The notes: generated by a model not told the origin, from the letters alone. Shown: positions 34,331 through 47,295, numbered from the stretch's first letter. The stretch: DNA of 64,000 bases from Gnetum montanum (GCA_015680685.1 MNCI01003111.1:114030-178029); one strand, 5' to 3'. Numbers and translations are program-made.

Positions 34331-35975
34331 GTATTTGTTGTGAAGTGAGATAAGTGAGAATGCTACAGTTTACTTCCGTGGGTTGATTATTTATTACACC
34401 AGCAAAGAGGGTTTCATCAGGAAAATGGTCAGATACCACATATTCATCCTCTTTGTTGTCCCAACGCAACCGAGATAGGTGATCGGCGACTACGTTCTTG
34501 GTACCTTTACGGTCTACAATAGTTAAATCGAACTCCTGAAGAATCAGTAGCAAATGTATGATACGTGGGCTAACCGTTGGCTTATTCATAAGGAACCTAA
34601 TTACACTATGATCTATATGGATATATACCTTATAATCCAATACATAATGCCTAAATTTATCCAATGCAAACACAACAGCCATGAATTCTTTTTCTGTAGT
34701 TGTGTAGTTAAGTTGTGCACCGGTGATACTCTTACTGGCACAGTGGATGTAATAAGGTCATTTTTATTCATCTAGTTGTGTCAGTACAGCTCCTAAAGCA
34801 TAATTGGATGCATCAGTCATGATATGGAATGGTTTGGACTATTTAGGCGCTTGTAGAATGGGAGTTTCCACAAGCCTCTATTTGAGAGCTTGGAATGCTT
34901 GTTCACATTCCCTGGTCCATTCGAATGGTGCATCTTTTTTTGTTAATTCTACCAACGGTTTGGCAACTTTGGAAAAGTTTGCAATAAACCTCCTGTAGTA
35001 GCCAATGTGTCCAAGGAATGACCTAACGTCTTTAATGATTTTTGGTTGTTGGGTGATTTCTTGGATGACTTAATTTTTTCTGGATCTACCTCAAATCCTG
35101 ATTGCGAAATTTTGTGCCCAGCACGATGCCCTCTTGAACCATCAAATGGCTCTTCTGCTAGTTGAGCTTGAGGTTGGTTTCAACACATCATTTCAATACT
35201 TGCTCTAACCAGTTGAGGGCTTGATCAAAGCTCATCCCATAGGTGGAGAAGTCGTCCATGAAGACTTCTACTCCATTACCTATTTTCTGTTGAAAAATGC
35301 TTAGAACTAAGCGTTGGAATGTGGCAAGTGCATTGCACATGCCAAAAGGCATTTGTTTATATGCGAACGTTCCCCAAGGATTGGTGAATGTTGTTTTGGC
35401 TTGGTCTTCTGGCGCAATTCGTATTTGGTTGTACCCACTATATCCATCCAGAAAGCGGTAATAGCGATGCCCTGCTATAGTGTCTAAGACTTGGTCCACA
35501 AATGGTAGTGGGAAGTGGTCTTTGAATGTTGCCATATTTAATAGCCTAAAATCTATACATACCCTCCATTTACCTCTCTTTTTCGGTACGATGACAAGAG
35601 GACTAACCCATTCACTGTCAGTGATAGGGTAAATGAACCCTACTTTGAGAAGTTGCTCTAGTTCCTCTTTCACTATTTATTTTAGTTTGGGGTTCAATCA
35701 CCTCTGGGGTTACTTGTGAGGTTTCATAGAGGGGTCTGTATAAATCCTATTCTGGCATATCCGAGGATCTATTCCGGTTAGTTCAAGGTACGACCAAGCA
35801 AAGGTGGTTGACCACTTGTTTATCACCCTTAGCAAACTTTCTTTTTGCATGGGTACGAGCTTTGCATTGATGATAACTAGTTTTCCATTTTTGAGGGTCA
35901 CGTATTCCAGACTGGTGGATAACAGTTTTAACTCTAGGGGCTCTTGTTTAAACTCCTTACGAATCTCCAACTTCC
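34331..35975 (-). pseudogene. Element E reverse transcriptase and RNase H (broken)
   Basis: 35710-35970 is the linker (TFAWSYLELTGIDPRICQNR). 35188-35673 holds the RT fingers and palm (KWRVCIDFRLLNMATFKDHF, FLDGYSGYNQIRIAPEDQ, QMPFGMCNALATFQR) and the catalytic VEVFMDDFSTYG, typical of Athila RT. RNase H is in 34330-34682 (VVFALDKFRHYVLDYKVYIH, NVVADHLSRL). Stops separate these blocks, for example before 35188 and around 34700-35100. Confidence 0.85.
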
Positions 35976-36009
35976 CCTAATTAATATTTTTGGAGTTAAA
36001 GGCTAGAAG

Positions 36010-36771
36010 TTAGTAACGGACTTGCTCTAATATGTCTGCGCTTTCAAGGTAAGCACTAGTTATTCCCTCAGCTAGTTCCATGCAGGTAGTCGGGTTGTTA
36101 TCTTTATGAGCCATTAGCCATTGGGTGTTTTCTTGTTGTGTGGCTGTTGCATATAGGCACTTTTGTATATCAATGTCCTGTGCACACCAATCGCATGCAG
36201 GCAATGTTAAACTTTGCATTACCCATGATTTCTGCACGCAATGACACCCTGTTTCACTATATGCGATGCATGGAACTCTTTTCCTCTCAATTTTCCCAAA
36301 CGTATTTGTCTTGGATATATCTAGGGAAAGGCTGTGAATTCCTAAGCGTGCGTCGATTGTATTTAGCCATGCCCTTCCCATTATAATTGGGAAATCCCCT
36401 TTATCATTGTTTATTTGGATCATTAGGAAATCACCTAGATATGACCATCCACCGACAGTGGTAACAATGTCCTCAACCTGTTCCAAAGGAACAGTGATGG
36501 ATTGGTCAGCTAGCTCTAGGCAAACGTTGCTCTTCTCTAGTGGAGGTAGGTTCCAGGTTTTATACAGTTTTTGTGAGATTAAGTTGACCCCAGAACCTGA
36601 ATCGAGGAGAGCCTTAGGGGGTTCATTCCCAGCGACTTGGAGATAAACCAAGGGGACTCTCAGATCCGATAATTTCTTTGGAAGGTGGCCGACCTTGATC
36701 CAGTCAGTTACTATATGTGTTAACATAATTGTATGCATTGGACGTGATTTCACTGCTGGAGGATTTCCCAA
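36010..36771 (-). pseudogene. Element E aspartic protease (open but part of broken polyprotein)
   Basis: 253 codons open. The catalytic motif is ALLDSGSGVNLISQKLY at about residues 55-71, followed by LELADQSITVPLEQVEDIVT and IIMGRAWLNTIDARLGIHSL. These are the Athila-type protease signature. It has no own start; upstream sequence continues into gag. Confidence 0.85.
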
Positions 36772-39235
36772 AATTGTATTTGGTATTGGGGTGTTAGGCT
36801 ACTCAACTGCTTGTGAGGGCGAAGGCTTGGTTGGATTCTTGGTCCTAAGGAAGGATCTTTTTGGTGAACGATTGTTAGAACCAACTGATATTGAAGGCTT
36901 GGGAGCCTTCGTAGTGTTAGGTTGTCGTGGTTGAGTGGAATTTACTCTAGGATTTGTTGGAGCGGTTGGTGGTGCGGCCATAGGCACAAGGGATGCGGAT
37001 GGATTTGGAGGATATCGTGGGTATGGGGCATTTCCCAAAGAAGAAGGAGTCCTAAAATATTTCTAAACTTGGTAGTAACATGGAGGTTTTATGTGACCCA
37101 TAGAGTCACCTGGGAAAATTGGCCGCTGCACATAATATCCATGAGGGTCAGGCTGCTGGTAAGGGTACTGATGTGTTGGTGGAGGCATCCCCCATGACTG
37201 TGGGTATTGCCACTGCCGATGTTGTCTAATAGGCTATGGAGGCATTCCACTTGGGTAATATGTTAAGGGTTGGTGGAACTGCCTTGGGTTACCTTGTGGA
37301 TAAGGTAACCTTCGGGGTGTTTTTCGTTGATTAAGTCTTGGATTTAATGCATATACCCTAGACTCCTGCAGATGTGAGATAATTGGGCAACATCCTTTAG
37401 GATGGTCATAGTAGTAGACCTCACATCCACCATCATTGTTTGTGTCACAATCTACAGCCACATCGGAGTTAGTGATTTTTCCCTTACCCTTGTTATGTGC
37501 AAGGCCTAAATCTCTCCACTTTTTCTTATCTTTGTCACTACTTTGCTCTACCTTAGACTCTTCTACCAATTTCAAGACTATTTCAATTCTTGAGTCCAAG
37601 GAATCCCACATTTGATCTACTTTGGCCGATACTTTGGTTGTTAATTTTTGGATCGGCAAAGTTTTCTGATTCACCAACTCTTCGATTGGTGACTCATCCT
37701 CTTCATGACAAAATTTCACTCCCTTCTTTCGAAGGGAGGGATTGTGGTTGTACTCCTTCGCACTTTCCCTCTTACATAGCTCACCCTCTTCTTGCGCTAC
37801 TTATTCCAACAAACTTTCAACTTCATGGGCTCTAAGTTAGAAAAGTTTCCCTTGGGCATAAGTCCCAAGAGTTCTTCTTGTTTCATTCCTTAGCCCATCC
37901 ACGATGTGGCATAGTTGATCCCGCTTATCGTACCCATGGCTCGGGCAACGATGTAGCAATGTATAGTAGTGGGCCATGGCAGCATCCAAGGGTTCATAAG
38001 AACCTTGTTTCCAGCCTTGGATTTTCTTATGCAAATTGGACACTCTGGAGTATGTGTGATATTTGTTGTTGAACAGTTTGAGCATCGTACTCCATCTCCT
38101 GATGGTTTCCAGTTCTAAGGACCATTACCAGCTCTCTTCTTCTTTGATGAGTGTTCTTGGGAACAACTTAAGCTTCTGCCACTCATTATCTATATTTTTC
38201 AAGGCACAGGCATCGTGGAATGCCTGTAAATGATGTTGAGGATCAGCATTGTATCCCCCTTCAAAACGTGGTATATTATTTATGTCCAAACACTTGATCC
38301 GACTATCTTTTAAGTGCCTTGTGGGGATCCTAACTGCCTCTGTGATATCAAGCATACTTCGGGTTATGAGTAGGGGCTTTTCATGATCATCTCTTTCATG
38401 ATGTCTGTGATGTCTACGTGATTCCCTACTCTCCCTACGTCCTTGCCCTTATCCTAACTCCTCTCGACCTTCCTGTCGAGGTCTTTTATCTCTTTTACTT
38501 TTATCCTTACCTTTATGTTCATGGTGGCTACGCCTAGATGTGGAAGGAGAGGGTGAGTGATGTGAAGAAGGGAAGAAGAAGGGGAACCATTGCCATGACG
38601 ATGTTTCTTGCCTTCTCTTCAGCTGCTATGGCCCCGATCGTGGTGACGATCAAAGTGCCCTTCCTTAGCATGAGTGGTTGTTCCTTTTGTGAACAATTGG
38701 TGTTCACGGGTATTAGAACTAGGGATATGCATCGTTGACCTTATGTTTTGATACCCTTCCTCCTCACCATCGTTAGGAGGGGAACATCCTGTGCTAAAGA
38801 ACCGGTGATAAGGGGTTCCTCATCTCCTATTTTGCTAAGGACGTGCAGGGCTTTGCCCTTCAGAAAAGTATGTTGACTCTCCTGCCTTAAGTCCCGAATA
38901 CATTGGGCATCTGTGGGATGATAATCCCTTGTGTCAAAGTCATCCATAACGTATTCTGCAAATAGTTCTTGCATGACAATCTGTGCTAAGGCACAGAAAA
39001 GCATGTTAGGGACTAATCGATCTGGGGGTAACACAATGTTACCTTGCAAATCTCTCCACTGTAGTTGTTCATCTTTATGGAGAACAAAAGTAAAATCTGG
39101 AATATACTCATCGGGATGAGTATATGTCATCTTATATTGTTGAGGCATTGGCTGATCTTGGTTATGTTTTTTATCTTGCCGACTGTCTCGTGTGTGGTCC
39201 TTAGGTGGTGAGTTGCTCTTATGAGAAGAAGGCAT
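36772..39235 (-). pseudogene. Element E gag (broken)
   Basis: Start at 39235 (MPSSHKSNSPPKDHTRD). Open pieces: 38741-39235 (YTHPDEYIPDFTFVLHKDEQ), 38125-38355 (RFEGGYNADPQHHLQAFHDA), 37837-38085 (gag core, GWKQGSYEPLDAAMAHYYTL) and 37234-37719 (ending YYPSGMPP). The knuckle reads C-E-V-Y-x3-H-x3-C, so the second Cys is lost. The C-terminal part (36799-37197) is Pro/Gln-rich with QYPQSWGMPPP. Family role: particle formation. Confidence 0.85.
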
Positions 39236-39355
39236 TGCTATCGGTGTGCTAATTTACCATTACAAAATTTTTCTTTTGATTAACCCAAAGGTTCATTAAG
39301 GCTCACAACAATGTGAGTGATATCCCTTATGTTCTATCAGGCACACAAACACTTA

Positions 39356-39375
39356 GTCCCCGACAACAGTGCCAA
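39356..39375 (-). other. Element E primer-binding site, tRNA-Asp-like
   Basis: The minus strand reads TTGGCACTGTTGTCGGGGAC right inside the 5' LTR, the same site as in D with small changes. Confidence 0.75.
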
Positions 39376-40261
39376 TGATGAGTGGCGAGGTACCCCTACA
39401 CTCAACCATACGAAACGAGCATAGCACGCGCGATCCGGTCAAACTCTGTAGACTAAATGCCTAAACGCCCCATGGAACACTTGGGGTTAATCATTCGTTG
39501 TCTTCCTAGACTTACTTGTTGTTGTCACGGTGTATGGTTAAGTAAGTCTGAGGTATATGATTTTTTTTGGTCTTTTCTGGTTTATCTCCTATGCTAGAGG
39601 GTGAAGGGTTGAGAGAACTAACTACTCTAACTAAGGACCTAAATCTAAATTAACTAGTATCAGCATCCGTTCCCACTTACCGTACACACCCTAAACTATG
39701 CAACTGTGGCTACCAAACGCTAATCGTTACTGAGATTACCACACGTAACACACGTGCTCAAAGTGGTCATATTAAGGCACCTAACTAGCCTAAGTGTGAT
39801 GAGCAGCTGATTCCTTGACTAGCCGTACACATCCGTAGATGCTCATAATCAAGTCGTACTCATCCCACGTTCTAGGAGATAAGGGTGAGAGAATCTAATC
39901 GCGATGAGTAGTCGATTCCTTAGTTAGCCGTACACATTCGTCAATACTCGTAACCAAGTCGTACTCATGCCGTGCTACTAGGAAAGCAATAAATGTTTAT
40001 TGCTGTACACAACTTGTGTTCAGGTACAAAGCTGCTCGAATAAAGAACCGTTCACTTGGGGGACTCCTACTGCGAGCACATGGAAAATATTTTAACTTTG
40101 GGGTGATCAATCTGCCAGAGCTTCGCTACTTCTAGCCTCTATATGGAAATGAGCGGAGTGTCGCCTCTTATTTATAGATTTGGCGGCGGACCACGATATT
40201 GCATACGCGATATCGCAGGGGACGATGCGATATCATGGCTTGTGCATATTGCATCTCATCA
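39376..40261 (-). repeat. Element E 5' LTR, 886 bp
   Basis: It is complete, with TGATGA/TCATCA ends. The inner end abuts the primer site and the outer end abuts target duplication CCAGC. The first 70 bp hold GCGATATC-type palindromes (40238-40193), followed by TATAAATA at 40176-40169 on the minus strand. Confidence 0.93.
40165..40245 (-). promoter_or_regulatory. Element E U3 promoter: GATATC array and TATA box
   Basis: Three palindromes (GCGATATC near 40230, GCGATATCGC near 40210 and a degenerate CGATAT near 40195), about 20 bp apart, come just before TATAAATA. This is the cleanest copy of the array in the window. Confidence 0.6.
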
Positions 40262-40681
40262 CCAGCAGTGGCAGCAACCACAATCGTGGGCGTTAGCACC
40301 TCCAAGACAGAAGTATCCCTATCGGTAACTAGATTCCTATGGTTATTATGTTCAGCAACCTTCATATCCATGGAAATCTTATGGGCATGTTGCTACTTAC
40401 CAACCTTACCACTACCCTCCTAAAGTTTACCAACTACCATATGCAAGGAGGGATGCCACCTACTATCCTCATGCTTCTCCTATTCCTACACCTACTCCTT
40501 TGCCTCCTACATAGCTACCACCTACTCCATTCATGTAGGGTGAATTACCTTCCCAACCATAAGAAATGCTACGAAGGTAGTTAATCTATAACTAGTTAGC
40601 TAAGTAAGTGGGTTGGAACCATGATTAAAGAAAAGATCCTTCTTCCAACCTTATAGTCCACTAGATCCCTCAAACACACTA
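40262..40681 (+). pseudogene. Element D gag C-terminal part (resumes after E)
   Basis: It continues from 30210 with Gln/Pro-rich sequence (QWQQPQSWALAPPRQKYPYR) that parallels QWQYPQSWGMPPP in E. Stops are present at about 40326 and later. Confidence 0.75.
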
Positions 40682-41500
40682 GTGGTTGGTAGCCCTACTC
40701 CTCCGCCTTCCTCTACCTCACCTTTATCTGAGTCCCCTTCAAACAAAAATCCCTCTCGAATCCATCCTGTGATGTTGACCCATGTTGTATCTGATTGGAT
40801 TCAAGCTGATAACCTACCCAAGAAGTTAGTTGATCCTAAGAGTCCCTTAGTGTATTTGAAAATTATTGGGAATGAGCCTTTTAAAGCTCTTCTTGACTCT
40901 AATTCTAGTGTTAATTTGATCTCGCATGAGATGTACACTACGTGGAACCTTCCTCCCTTGAAGAAGAGCAACATCAGGTTGGATTTGGCAGACCAGTCCA
41001 TCACTATTCCATTGTGACTAGTAGAAGACATTATAACCACTGTTTGTGGGTGGTCATATCATGCTAGCTTCCTAGTAATCAAGGTGAAGAACTACAAGGG
41101 GGACTTCCACTTATTAGGGGAAGGACATGGTTAAGCACTATTGATGCCAAAATGGACATTAGAGATCTTTCCTTAGAGATATCCAAAGAAAATGAATTTG
41201 GGAAGATCAAGAAGAAGAGGGTTCCATGTATTGCATATAACGATTCAGGGTGTCATTGTGTGCAGAAGCTATGGTCAATGAAGGAAACATCTATCTTTGC
41301 ATGCAAGCAGTGTGCACTAGAAGTTGAAATCCAAAGATGTTTATACATGGAAACCACAAAATAAGAAGGCACCCAATGGCTGACAACTAATTCTAGCAGC
41401 AGTACATTGTGCATGGAACCTACTAAGGGCCTAATGTGTGATCATGTTGCATGTATGGATGAACTCGAGCAAGTTCATCACTAGCTCTTTGAGGGAGTAA
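40682..41500 (+). pseudogene. Element D protease (broken)
   Basis: The open part 40682-41017 contains PVMLTHVVSDWIQADNL and the core ALLDSNSSVNLISHEMY, where the catalytic DSGSG reads DSNSS, so the Gly after Asp-Ser is lost. A TGA follows at about 41017, after DQSITIPL. Further on, 41152-41364 aligns with the A and E segment (DIRDLSLEISKENEFGKIKK). Confidence 0.8.
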
Positions 41501-43147
41501 ATGGTGATATCAATTAGAGAGAGTTGGAGATTCTTGACAATTTCAAATAAGAAACCCTTGAATTAAAGACACTACTAACTAGAACGGAGTATGTGTTCTT
41601 AAAAAATAAAAAGCTGGTCATTATTAATGCCAAACTTGCTGTAGGACAAAAGAAGATGTTGATGAATGTTGTAGAAAAATGGTCAGTAGCCTTTTCCTAG
41701 TCATACTCTAAGCTCATAGGAATAGATCCAAGAATATGCCAACATCAAATATACATTGACCTTGCTGTTAAGCTGAAACAATAGCCACAGTGGTGATTGA
41801 ATCCCAAATTAAATCAAATTGTCAAAGAGGATATTGAGCAACTCCTTAAGACTAGATTCATCTACCTTTTTGTAGATAGTGAGTGGATTAGTCCACTCAT
41901 GATTGTGCCCAAGAAAGGAGGCTAATGGTAGGTGTTCATTAACTTTTGGTTGCTCAACATGAGAACTTTCAAATATCATTTTCCATTACCTTTTGTTAAC
42001 TAACTATTGGACACAATTTCTGAGCACAACTACTACATCTTTCTAGATGAATATAGTGGCTATAACCAAATCCATATTGCATTAGAGGACCAAGAAAAGA
42101 TGACTTTCACAATTTCTTGGGGGACTTTTGCTTACTATCAAATTCCATTTGATCTATGTAATGCCCCAGCTATATTTCAACGATTACTTAGCATTTTTCA
42201 ATAACAAATTGGTAGCAGGGTAGAAGTCTTCATGGATGAATTTTCTACCTATGAAGCTATGTTCAAGCAAGCCTTGGACCATCTTGAGCAAGTGTTGAAG
42301 AGATGTGTTGAAACAAACCTCTGGCTCAATTGGCAAAAGAGTCATCTTATGTCTAAGAAGGCATAGTCTTGGGGCACCATATCACAAAAGAAAGAATTGA
42401 GGTGGACCTAAAAAGATAAGGATCATCTAAGGAATTGCTCATCAACCAGAATCAATTAAAGAAGTGTGGTCATTCCTTAGTCATACTGGCTACTACTAGT
42501 GTTTCATTGAGAACTTTTTCAAAATCACCAAGTTGTTGGTTGAATTCACAAAGAAAGATGCATCATTAATCTAGATTCCTTCATGTGAAATAACATTTCA
42601 ACAACTGAAGAAGAAGCTTGTTGATGCCCCAATTCTACAAGTACCTAATTGGTCTAGGCCATTTCATGTGATGATCGATGCATCAAATTATGCTTTGGGG
42701 GCAGTGCTTACGTAGCTAGATAATAAAAAATGTCCATATTACATTGACTACACAAGTTGGAGTATCGCAGGTGCATAACTAAACTACACCACTATGGAAA
42801 AAGAGTTGATAGTAGTGATGTTTGCCTTAGAAAAGTTTAGGCACAATGTGCTTACTTATAAAGTGTTCATGCACACAAATCGTAGCACCATCCTATTTTG
42901 GTAGCTCTTGATTTTGCAAGAGTTCAATCTCACAATGGTAGATTAAAAGGGTGTGTAAAATGTGGTCATCGATCATTTATCATGGCTAAGATGGAATAAC
43001 AAGGAGAAAGAGAGCCCCTCATCTAATCAATTTTCTGATGAATCTCTCTTTGTAGGGGCTATTAATGCACAAATTCCCAATTAACCAAGATGGTATGGTA
43101 CCATTCTTACTATCTAATTAAGCAAGAACTATTGCAAGGGTTGGATG
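41501..43147 (+). pseudogene. Element D reverse transcriptase and RNase H (broken)
   Basis: RT blocks: FLDEYSGYNQIHIALEDQEK (42007-42204), QIPFDLCNAPAIFQRL, then VEVFMDEFSTYE near 42225, where the second Asp of the catalytic pair is Glu. RNase H is around 42660-42990 (FHVMIDASNYALGAVL). The frame is broken many times. It is interrupted at 43147 by element F, within the linker to integrase. Confidence 0.8.
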
Positions 43148-44600
43148 TAATGACGAAAAACGTCAGTTTTTGGAAATACTGAACGAAAGTCCGTGTACAC
43201 AGTTCTAACCCTGGATCCGTGTGAGGGCCATGCTGGAGAGGAAAAGGAATCTGAGGTGCCCTGAACAGTCTTGTCAATCAGATAGGGACTTATTTAATCA
43301 GTAAAAGGTTTGTTAGTAATTTGATAGCAAAATGAGGATTCTTTATAAAGCGATGCAATGTTGTTAACCCCGAAAGCAATTGAAGACAATGTAAATGATT
43401 TAGATGAGATTGCCAAATCTGTATAACTAGGATGTAAGAGATCAGATTTGATAGAGAATATGATCACAAGATCTAGGATTTAGTTTATGAAAAATAATAT
43501 GTTTGATACAATGATTCCAGGTGGGCTTCGGTTTAGACGAAGCACATGCCAGTAACAAGAAGTTATCTAAAGATGAAATAAGTGAGGATCAATCTACCTT
43601 GATATAGCCAATCTAGGCACAAGGAAGTCAAACCCGTGGGAGAATATCCAGTAGTCAATTATTTCTGATCAAGAATTCTTGCCAATCACCTTCGACATTC
43701 TCACGATCGCTGATCCTCTTTTACTCTTTTTGCCAACCTTGAAAGAAAAATTTTTGCCCACCCTCGTAATCTTCGTCAACTGGAGCATTTATAAGTTTAG
43801 GGTTAAGAGAAAAACGTGGTTTAAATGATGTGTGTCCTGAACCCATAAAATGCTGTTGACTCAATGTGTTGTTGTTGAAGCTTGCGACACTATGCTGCGT
43901 AACACGTCGTAAACTACCCTCGTGTGGGCTTTGGCAACAGACTGTCCTTTGATTACGCTGTAATACGCTAGAGAGCGTATTGTGGCGTATGAACTACTGA
44001 TTTCTGAATTGTGCTTGTCGTTACTTGAATTACACTTCATTACACTAAATTACGCATCGTAGCGTAATTCAGCATAAAATAACGAAACTAGAAAAGTTGC
44101 AGTGTTGTTGCCGTGCTTCCTCTATTTCAATCTGTTTCATGTTTTTTTACTACGCTGCACTGCGTAAAGCAGCGTAATGGGCCCCTTAACCAGGAAAGAA
44201 AACCCGCTGAAACGTGTGTTATTTTGCCGATCATTGCTTAGGCCTTGAGATTTTTACTAGGCTGTCGATTCTTGCATGTTTGCCATCCTTGATGCTGCGG
44301 TGGATTGTCTTTAATATTACGCTACATAATGCGATGTTACACTATGTAGTGTTATACGGTGTAATTTGCAAAAAGTTAAGGTTTTCAAAACAGATAACTT
44401 GCAAAGTTGAAAGTTTTGCCGTTGTGCATCCATCGCTTTGCTCCGTCTTCTGGAATTTGATTGTGTTGTGCTACACAGCGTGGCGGGATAGACCTTCGAT
44501 TGAAAAGGAACTTGTTGCACCACGCTTTATTGTGACCCTTTGTTTGAATCACCAACCTTTTGCTAAACCGTTGAGGCCTTGAATTTTTCACGGTGTTTCA
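43148..44600 (-). repeat. Element F 3' LTR, 1453 bp
   Basis: Plus-strand ends are TGTAATGACG and GTGTTTCA, aligned to the other copy. It is rich in GCGTAA/TTACGC palindromes, for example TACGCTGC (44151-44158) pairing with GCAGCGTA (44169-44176), and ATTACGC near 43955 and 44317. Confidence 0.9.
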
Positions 44601-44617
44601 ATGGCCCCTCTTTTTTG
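44601..44617 (-). other. Element F polypurine tract
   Basis: The minus strand reads AAAAAAGAGGGGCCAT directly before the LTR end, where plus-strand synthesis is primed. Confidence 0.75.
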
Positions 44618-46386
44618 ACGTTTAGGGTACTTGCCCGAAAGACGTTGACAAACAATACGAAACACCGGAAAGCCAAAAACGTCAACAGCGTCTGTTGGAG
44701 ACTGCTCGAGTGTTGTTCTATCAAACTTAGAAGTGCAAGGATGGAGGGCCATAGGGTATAGAAGGGATCTTACAGGAGTTAGAGATAGTAGGTTCGGGGA
44801 CGACTCAAACACATGAACATAAAGCTTCTCCAAACAAGTCATTACATCCTTTCACTAATGTGTTTATGAAAGGTTACACCGTCATACTGCATATGAAGGG
44901 CTTGCAAGGGTGATTTGTGTTACGCATGCATGGCCTGGACGAGTTGTTTTACATCCATTTTGCCAACCCCCCCTTTTTTTGGGAAAAATGCAGATTGCAT
45001 GCCATAAGGTGAGCTGTGTTATGCCAGTTTGTGGGCATGACAATGAAAATGGATCAAATTAATGCTCATGTTCTATACAAGCAGAGAAGAAGGCAGGGTA
45101 AGGAAAGGGGAAAAACAAGGTAAGGTATCCGGGAGAGGTAGGGTTTGCAGTTCCAAGTGACCAGGCTAGTCTGAGCAGCCACCTCCGAACGCCATGACAC
45201 CTCACCTTTCAATGAAAGTATTCCCTATCAATGCTATCGTACCAAGTGACCTGTAAAACACAAAATAGAACGGAAAGCCAGAAAAAAATGTCCTGATCGC
45301 TAAGGAGGAAGGCTGTTGAAACAAGTGTGGTCCAAAGCGAAAAGGCGGATGGAGACCAAGAAAGAGGAGCCTAGAACAAGGGTCTCAATGTTGATGCCAT
45401 GGTTCCTATAGTTGCCGTCGACAACCAGATTCATCTTGCTTGAAGGACTATGCAAAGAACATGTCAAATGAATCTGCCAAGCCAGAATCTAGTGACGGCG
45501 ATGGATGGAGGCCACTGAGACTATGGGTGGCCACGGTTTTTTCGGTGCTCCAAGCAGCGAAATTGATCCCAGGAGGTGCAACTACGAAGTAGCTGTCGTA
45601 GCAACATCTCCAAGGAGTCAGTAGTATGCCTTTCGGCATGTCTGAGGAATCAGCAGAATGCCGGCAGGGTAATGGCATTGTGTCTATCCCAATGCCTTAC
45701 TCGCTCCATCTGGTAGGGATGCAGTGCAAGAATGATCACGCTCACTTGCTTCATGGATGGCTTGTTGACAGGTTTTAGTTTTAGGTCCTGGTTGACCGTT
45801 ATTGCTGATTTTAAGTCCTAGCAAACCGTTTTCCCGGTTTAACGTCTGGGAAAACTAGAATTTGCTATTTTTACGTCGTAGCGGATGGTGGAAGGGCTAG
45901 TTTATGGTCCTAGCATACCGTGTTATGGGTGTCAGTTTTATGTCGTGACCCAGGGACAAGTTTGTGCTGGTTTAGTATCTCAGCAAACGTGTGCTTACCT
46001 TTGCCAGTTTTGCGTCTTGGCGAACGCATGCAAGAGCTGCAAGTTTTACGTCACAGCGGACGTGTACAACTTTGCTAGTTTTACGTCATAGCGGATGTTT
46101 GTTACCTGATTTTGAGCTAAGTTGATGTTCATATGTAATACCGATTTAGGTATAGATGATTCACCGAATTTGGTAGTTCGTTACCGTCAATGTCTGCTAA
46201 CTTGAATGCTCCGTTGCCGTATGTGCCGATGACCAGGAAAGGGCCTTCCCACTTTGCAGAGAACTTGCCTACTGGTTCACGGTTGGCCTTGAGAACTAAG
46301 TCTCCTTTCTCGATTGGTCGTTGATGTAGGTTATGCTGATGCTTCTATCTCTATTTATCTTAATATTTTTCGATGGTGTCGAGCGT
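44618..46386. other. Element F 3' spacer with short repeat array
   Basis: No gene is supported; the short open frames have no domain. At about 45770-46100 roughly ten imperfect copies of a motif close to AGTTTTACGTCNTAGCGGA recur every 25-45 bp (for example 46014, 46050-46070 and 46077-46096). The part at 46140-46386 reads on the minus strand as the decayed C-terminal end of integrase. Confidence 0.65.
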
Positions 46387-47295
46387 CTAGATGCGTTTCT
46401 CCTCCATTGAGTCTAAATCCACGATTCTAGACTCATTGTGTTGAGTCTCATTTATAACCGTAGATAGGACCATCCGCAATGAGGGAATCTGTAATTCCAA
46501 GGGCAACATTGCTTCGAATTCATAGACTAGGCTGTAGGGCATCCTATCTGTGGCTGTTCTACATGTCGTACGATATGCCCATAGCACATAGAGGATTTCT
46601 TCATCCCACCGCTTCTTATTACTATTGAGCATTTTCTTGAGTAAATTGATTATCACCTTGTTTGTCGCTTTGGCTTGACCATTTGCTTGCGGGTAATAAG
46701 GTGAAGAAAAAGATTTCTTAATACCAAGATTATTGCAAAAAGATTTTTTTTCTGTGCTACTAAATTATGGTCCGTTGTCAGTCACAATAGTCATAGGGAG
46801 TCCAAATCTAGTTACAATATTTAATAAGATGAAATGGCAAACTTGTCGAGATGTAATCTTTTGTAGGGGGATAGCCTCAACCCACTTTGTAAAATACTCA
46901 ATGGCAGTGATAATGAAGCTATGACCTGCAGAAGATTTAGGCGAGATGGGACCTATGATGTCCAGTCTCCATTGTTGGAATGGCCAAGTAATTTGGGTAG
47001 TGTGCAACTCAGTTGGTGACACGTGTATTAGATTTGCGTAACGCTGGCACATGTCACACATCTTAACCTTGGCAAGGTAGTCTTTTTCCATGTACGACCA
47101 ATAGTACCCTAAGTGTTTGATTTTAGCAGTCATTGCTCGCGGGGCTACATGTCCTCTGCACAGCCCTTCATGGATTTCGTTAGCTATTTGCTGTGCTTGG
47201 TCGCTGTTAAGGCAGGTAAGCAATACCCTATCGAAGGAGCATCTACAGAGAGTACTGTCTCGAAGGATGACATATTTCCTAGCACGCTTATGCAC
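46387..47295 (-). pseudogene. Element F integrase (broken)
   Basis: Zinc finger: HEGLCRGHVAPRAMTAKIKH then CDMCQRYANL (47180-47040). Core: RLDIIGPISP, then FIITAIEYFTKWVEAIP, where the first catalytic Asp of the usual T-D-Y is Glu, then VTDNGP (second Asp, about 46765), then YYPQANGQAKATNKVI, with Lys 36 residues later in place of Glu. A downstream part (46387-46656) has WDEEILYVLWAYRTT. A stop interrupts after TDNGP. This Tat-type integrase is dead. Confidence 0.85.

Larger units (their letters stand above)
30211..40261 (-). mobile_element. Element E: Athila-like LTR retrotransposon inserted in D
   Basis: It is delimited by TGATGA...TCATCA LTR ends and an exact 5-bp target duplication CCAGC (30206-30210 and 40262-40266). 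On the minus strand the order is 5' LTR 40261-39376, primer site, gag, protease, RT/RNase H, integrase, 3' UTR, and a 3' LTR that starts inside the N gap and ends at 30211. Total about 10.05 kb with the gap at stated length. It is the best preserved of the four Athila-like copies, with several open segments above 200 codons, but it still has stops and a changed integrase residue. Confidence 0.93.
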
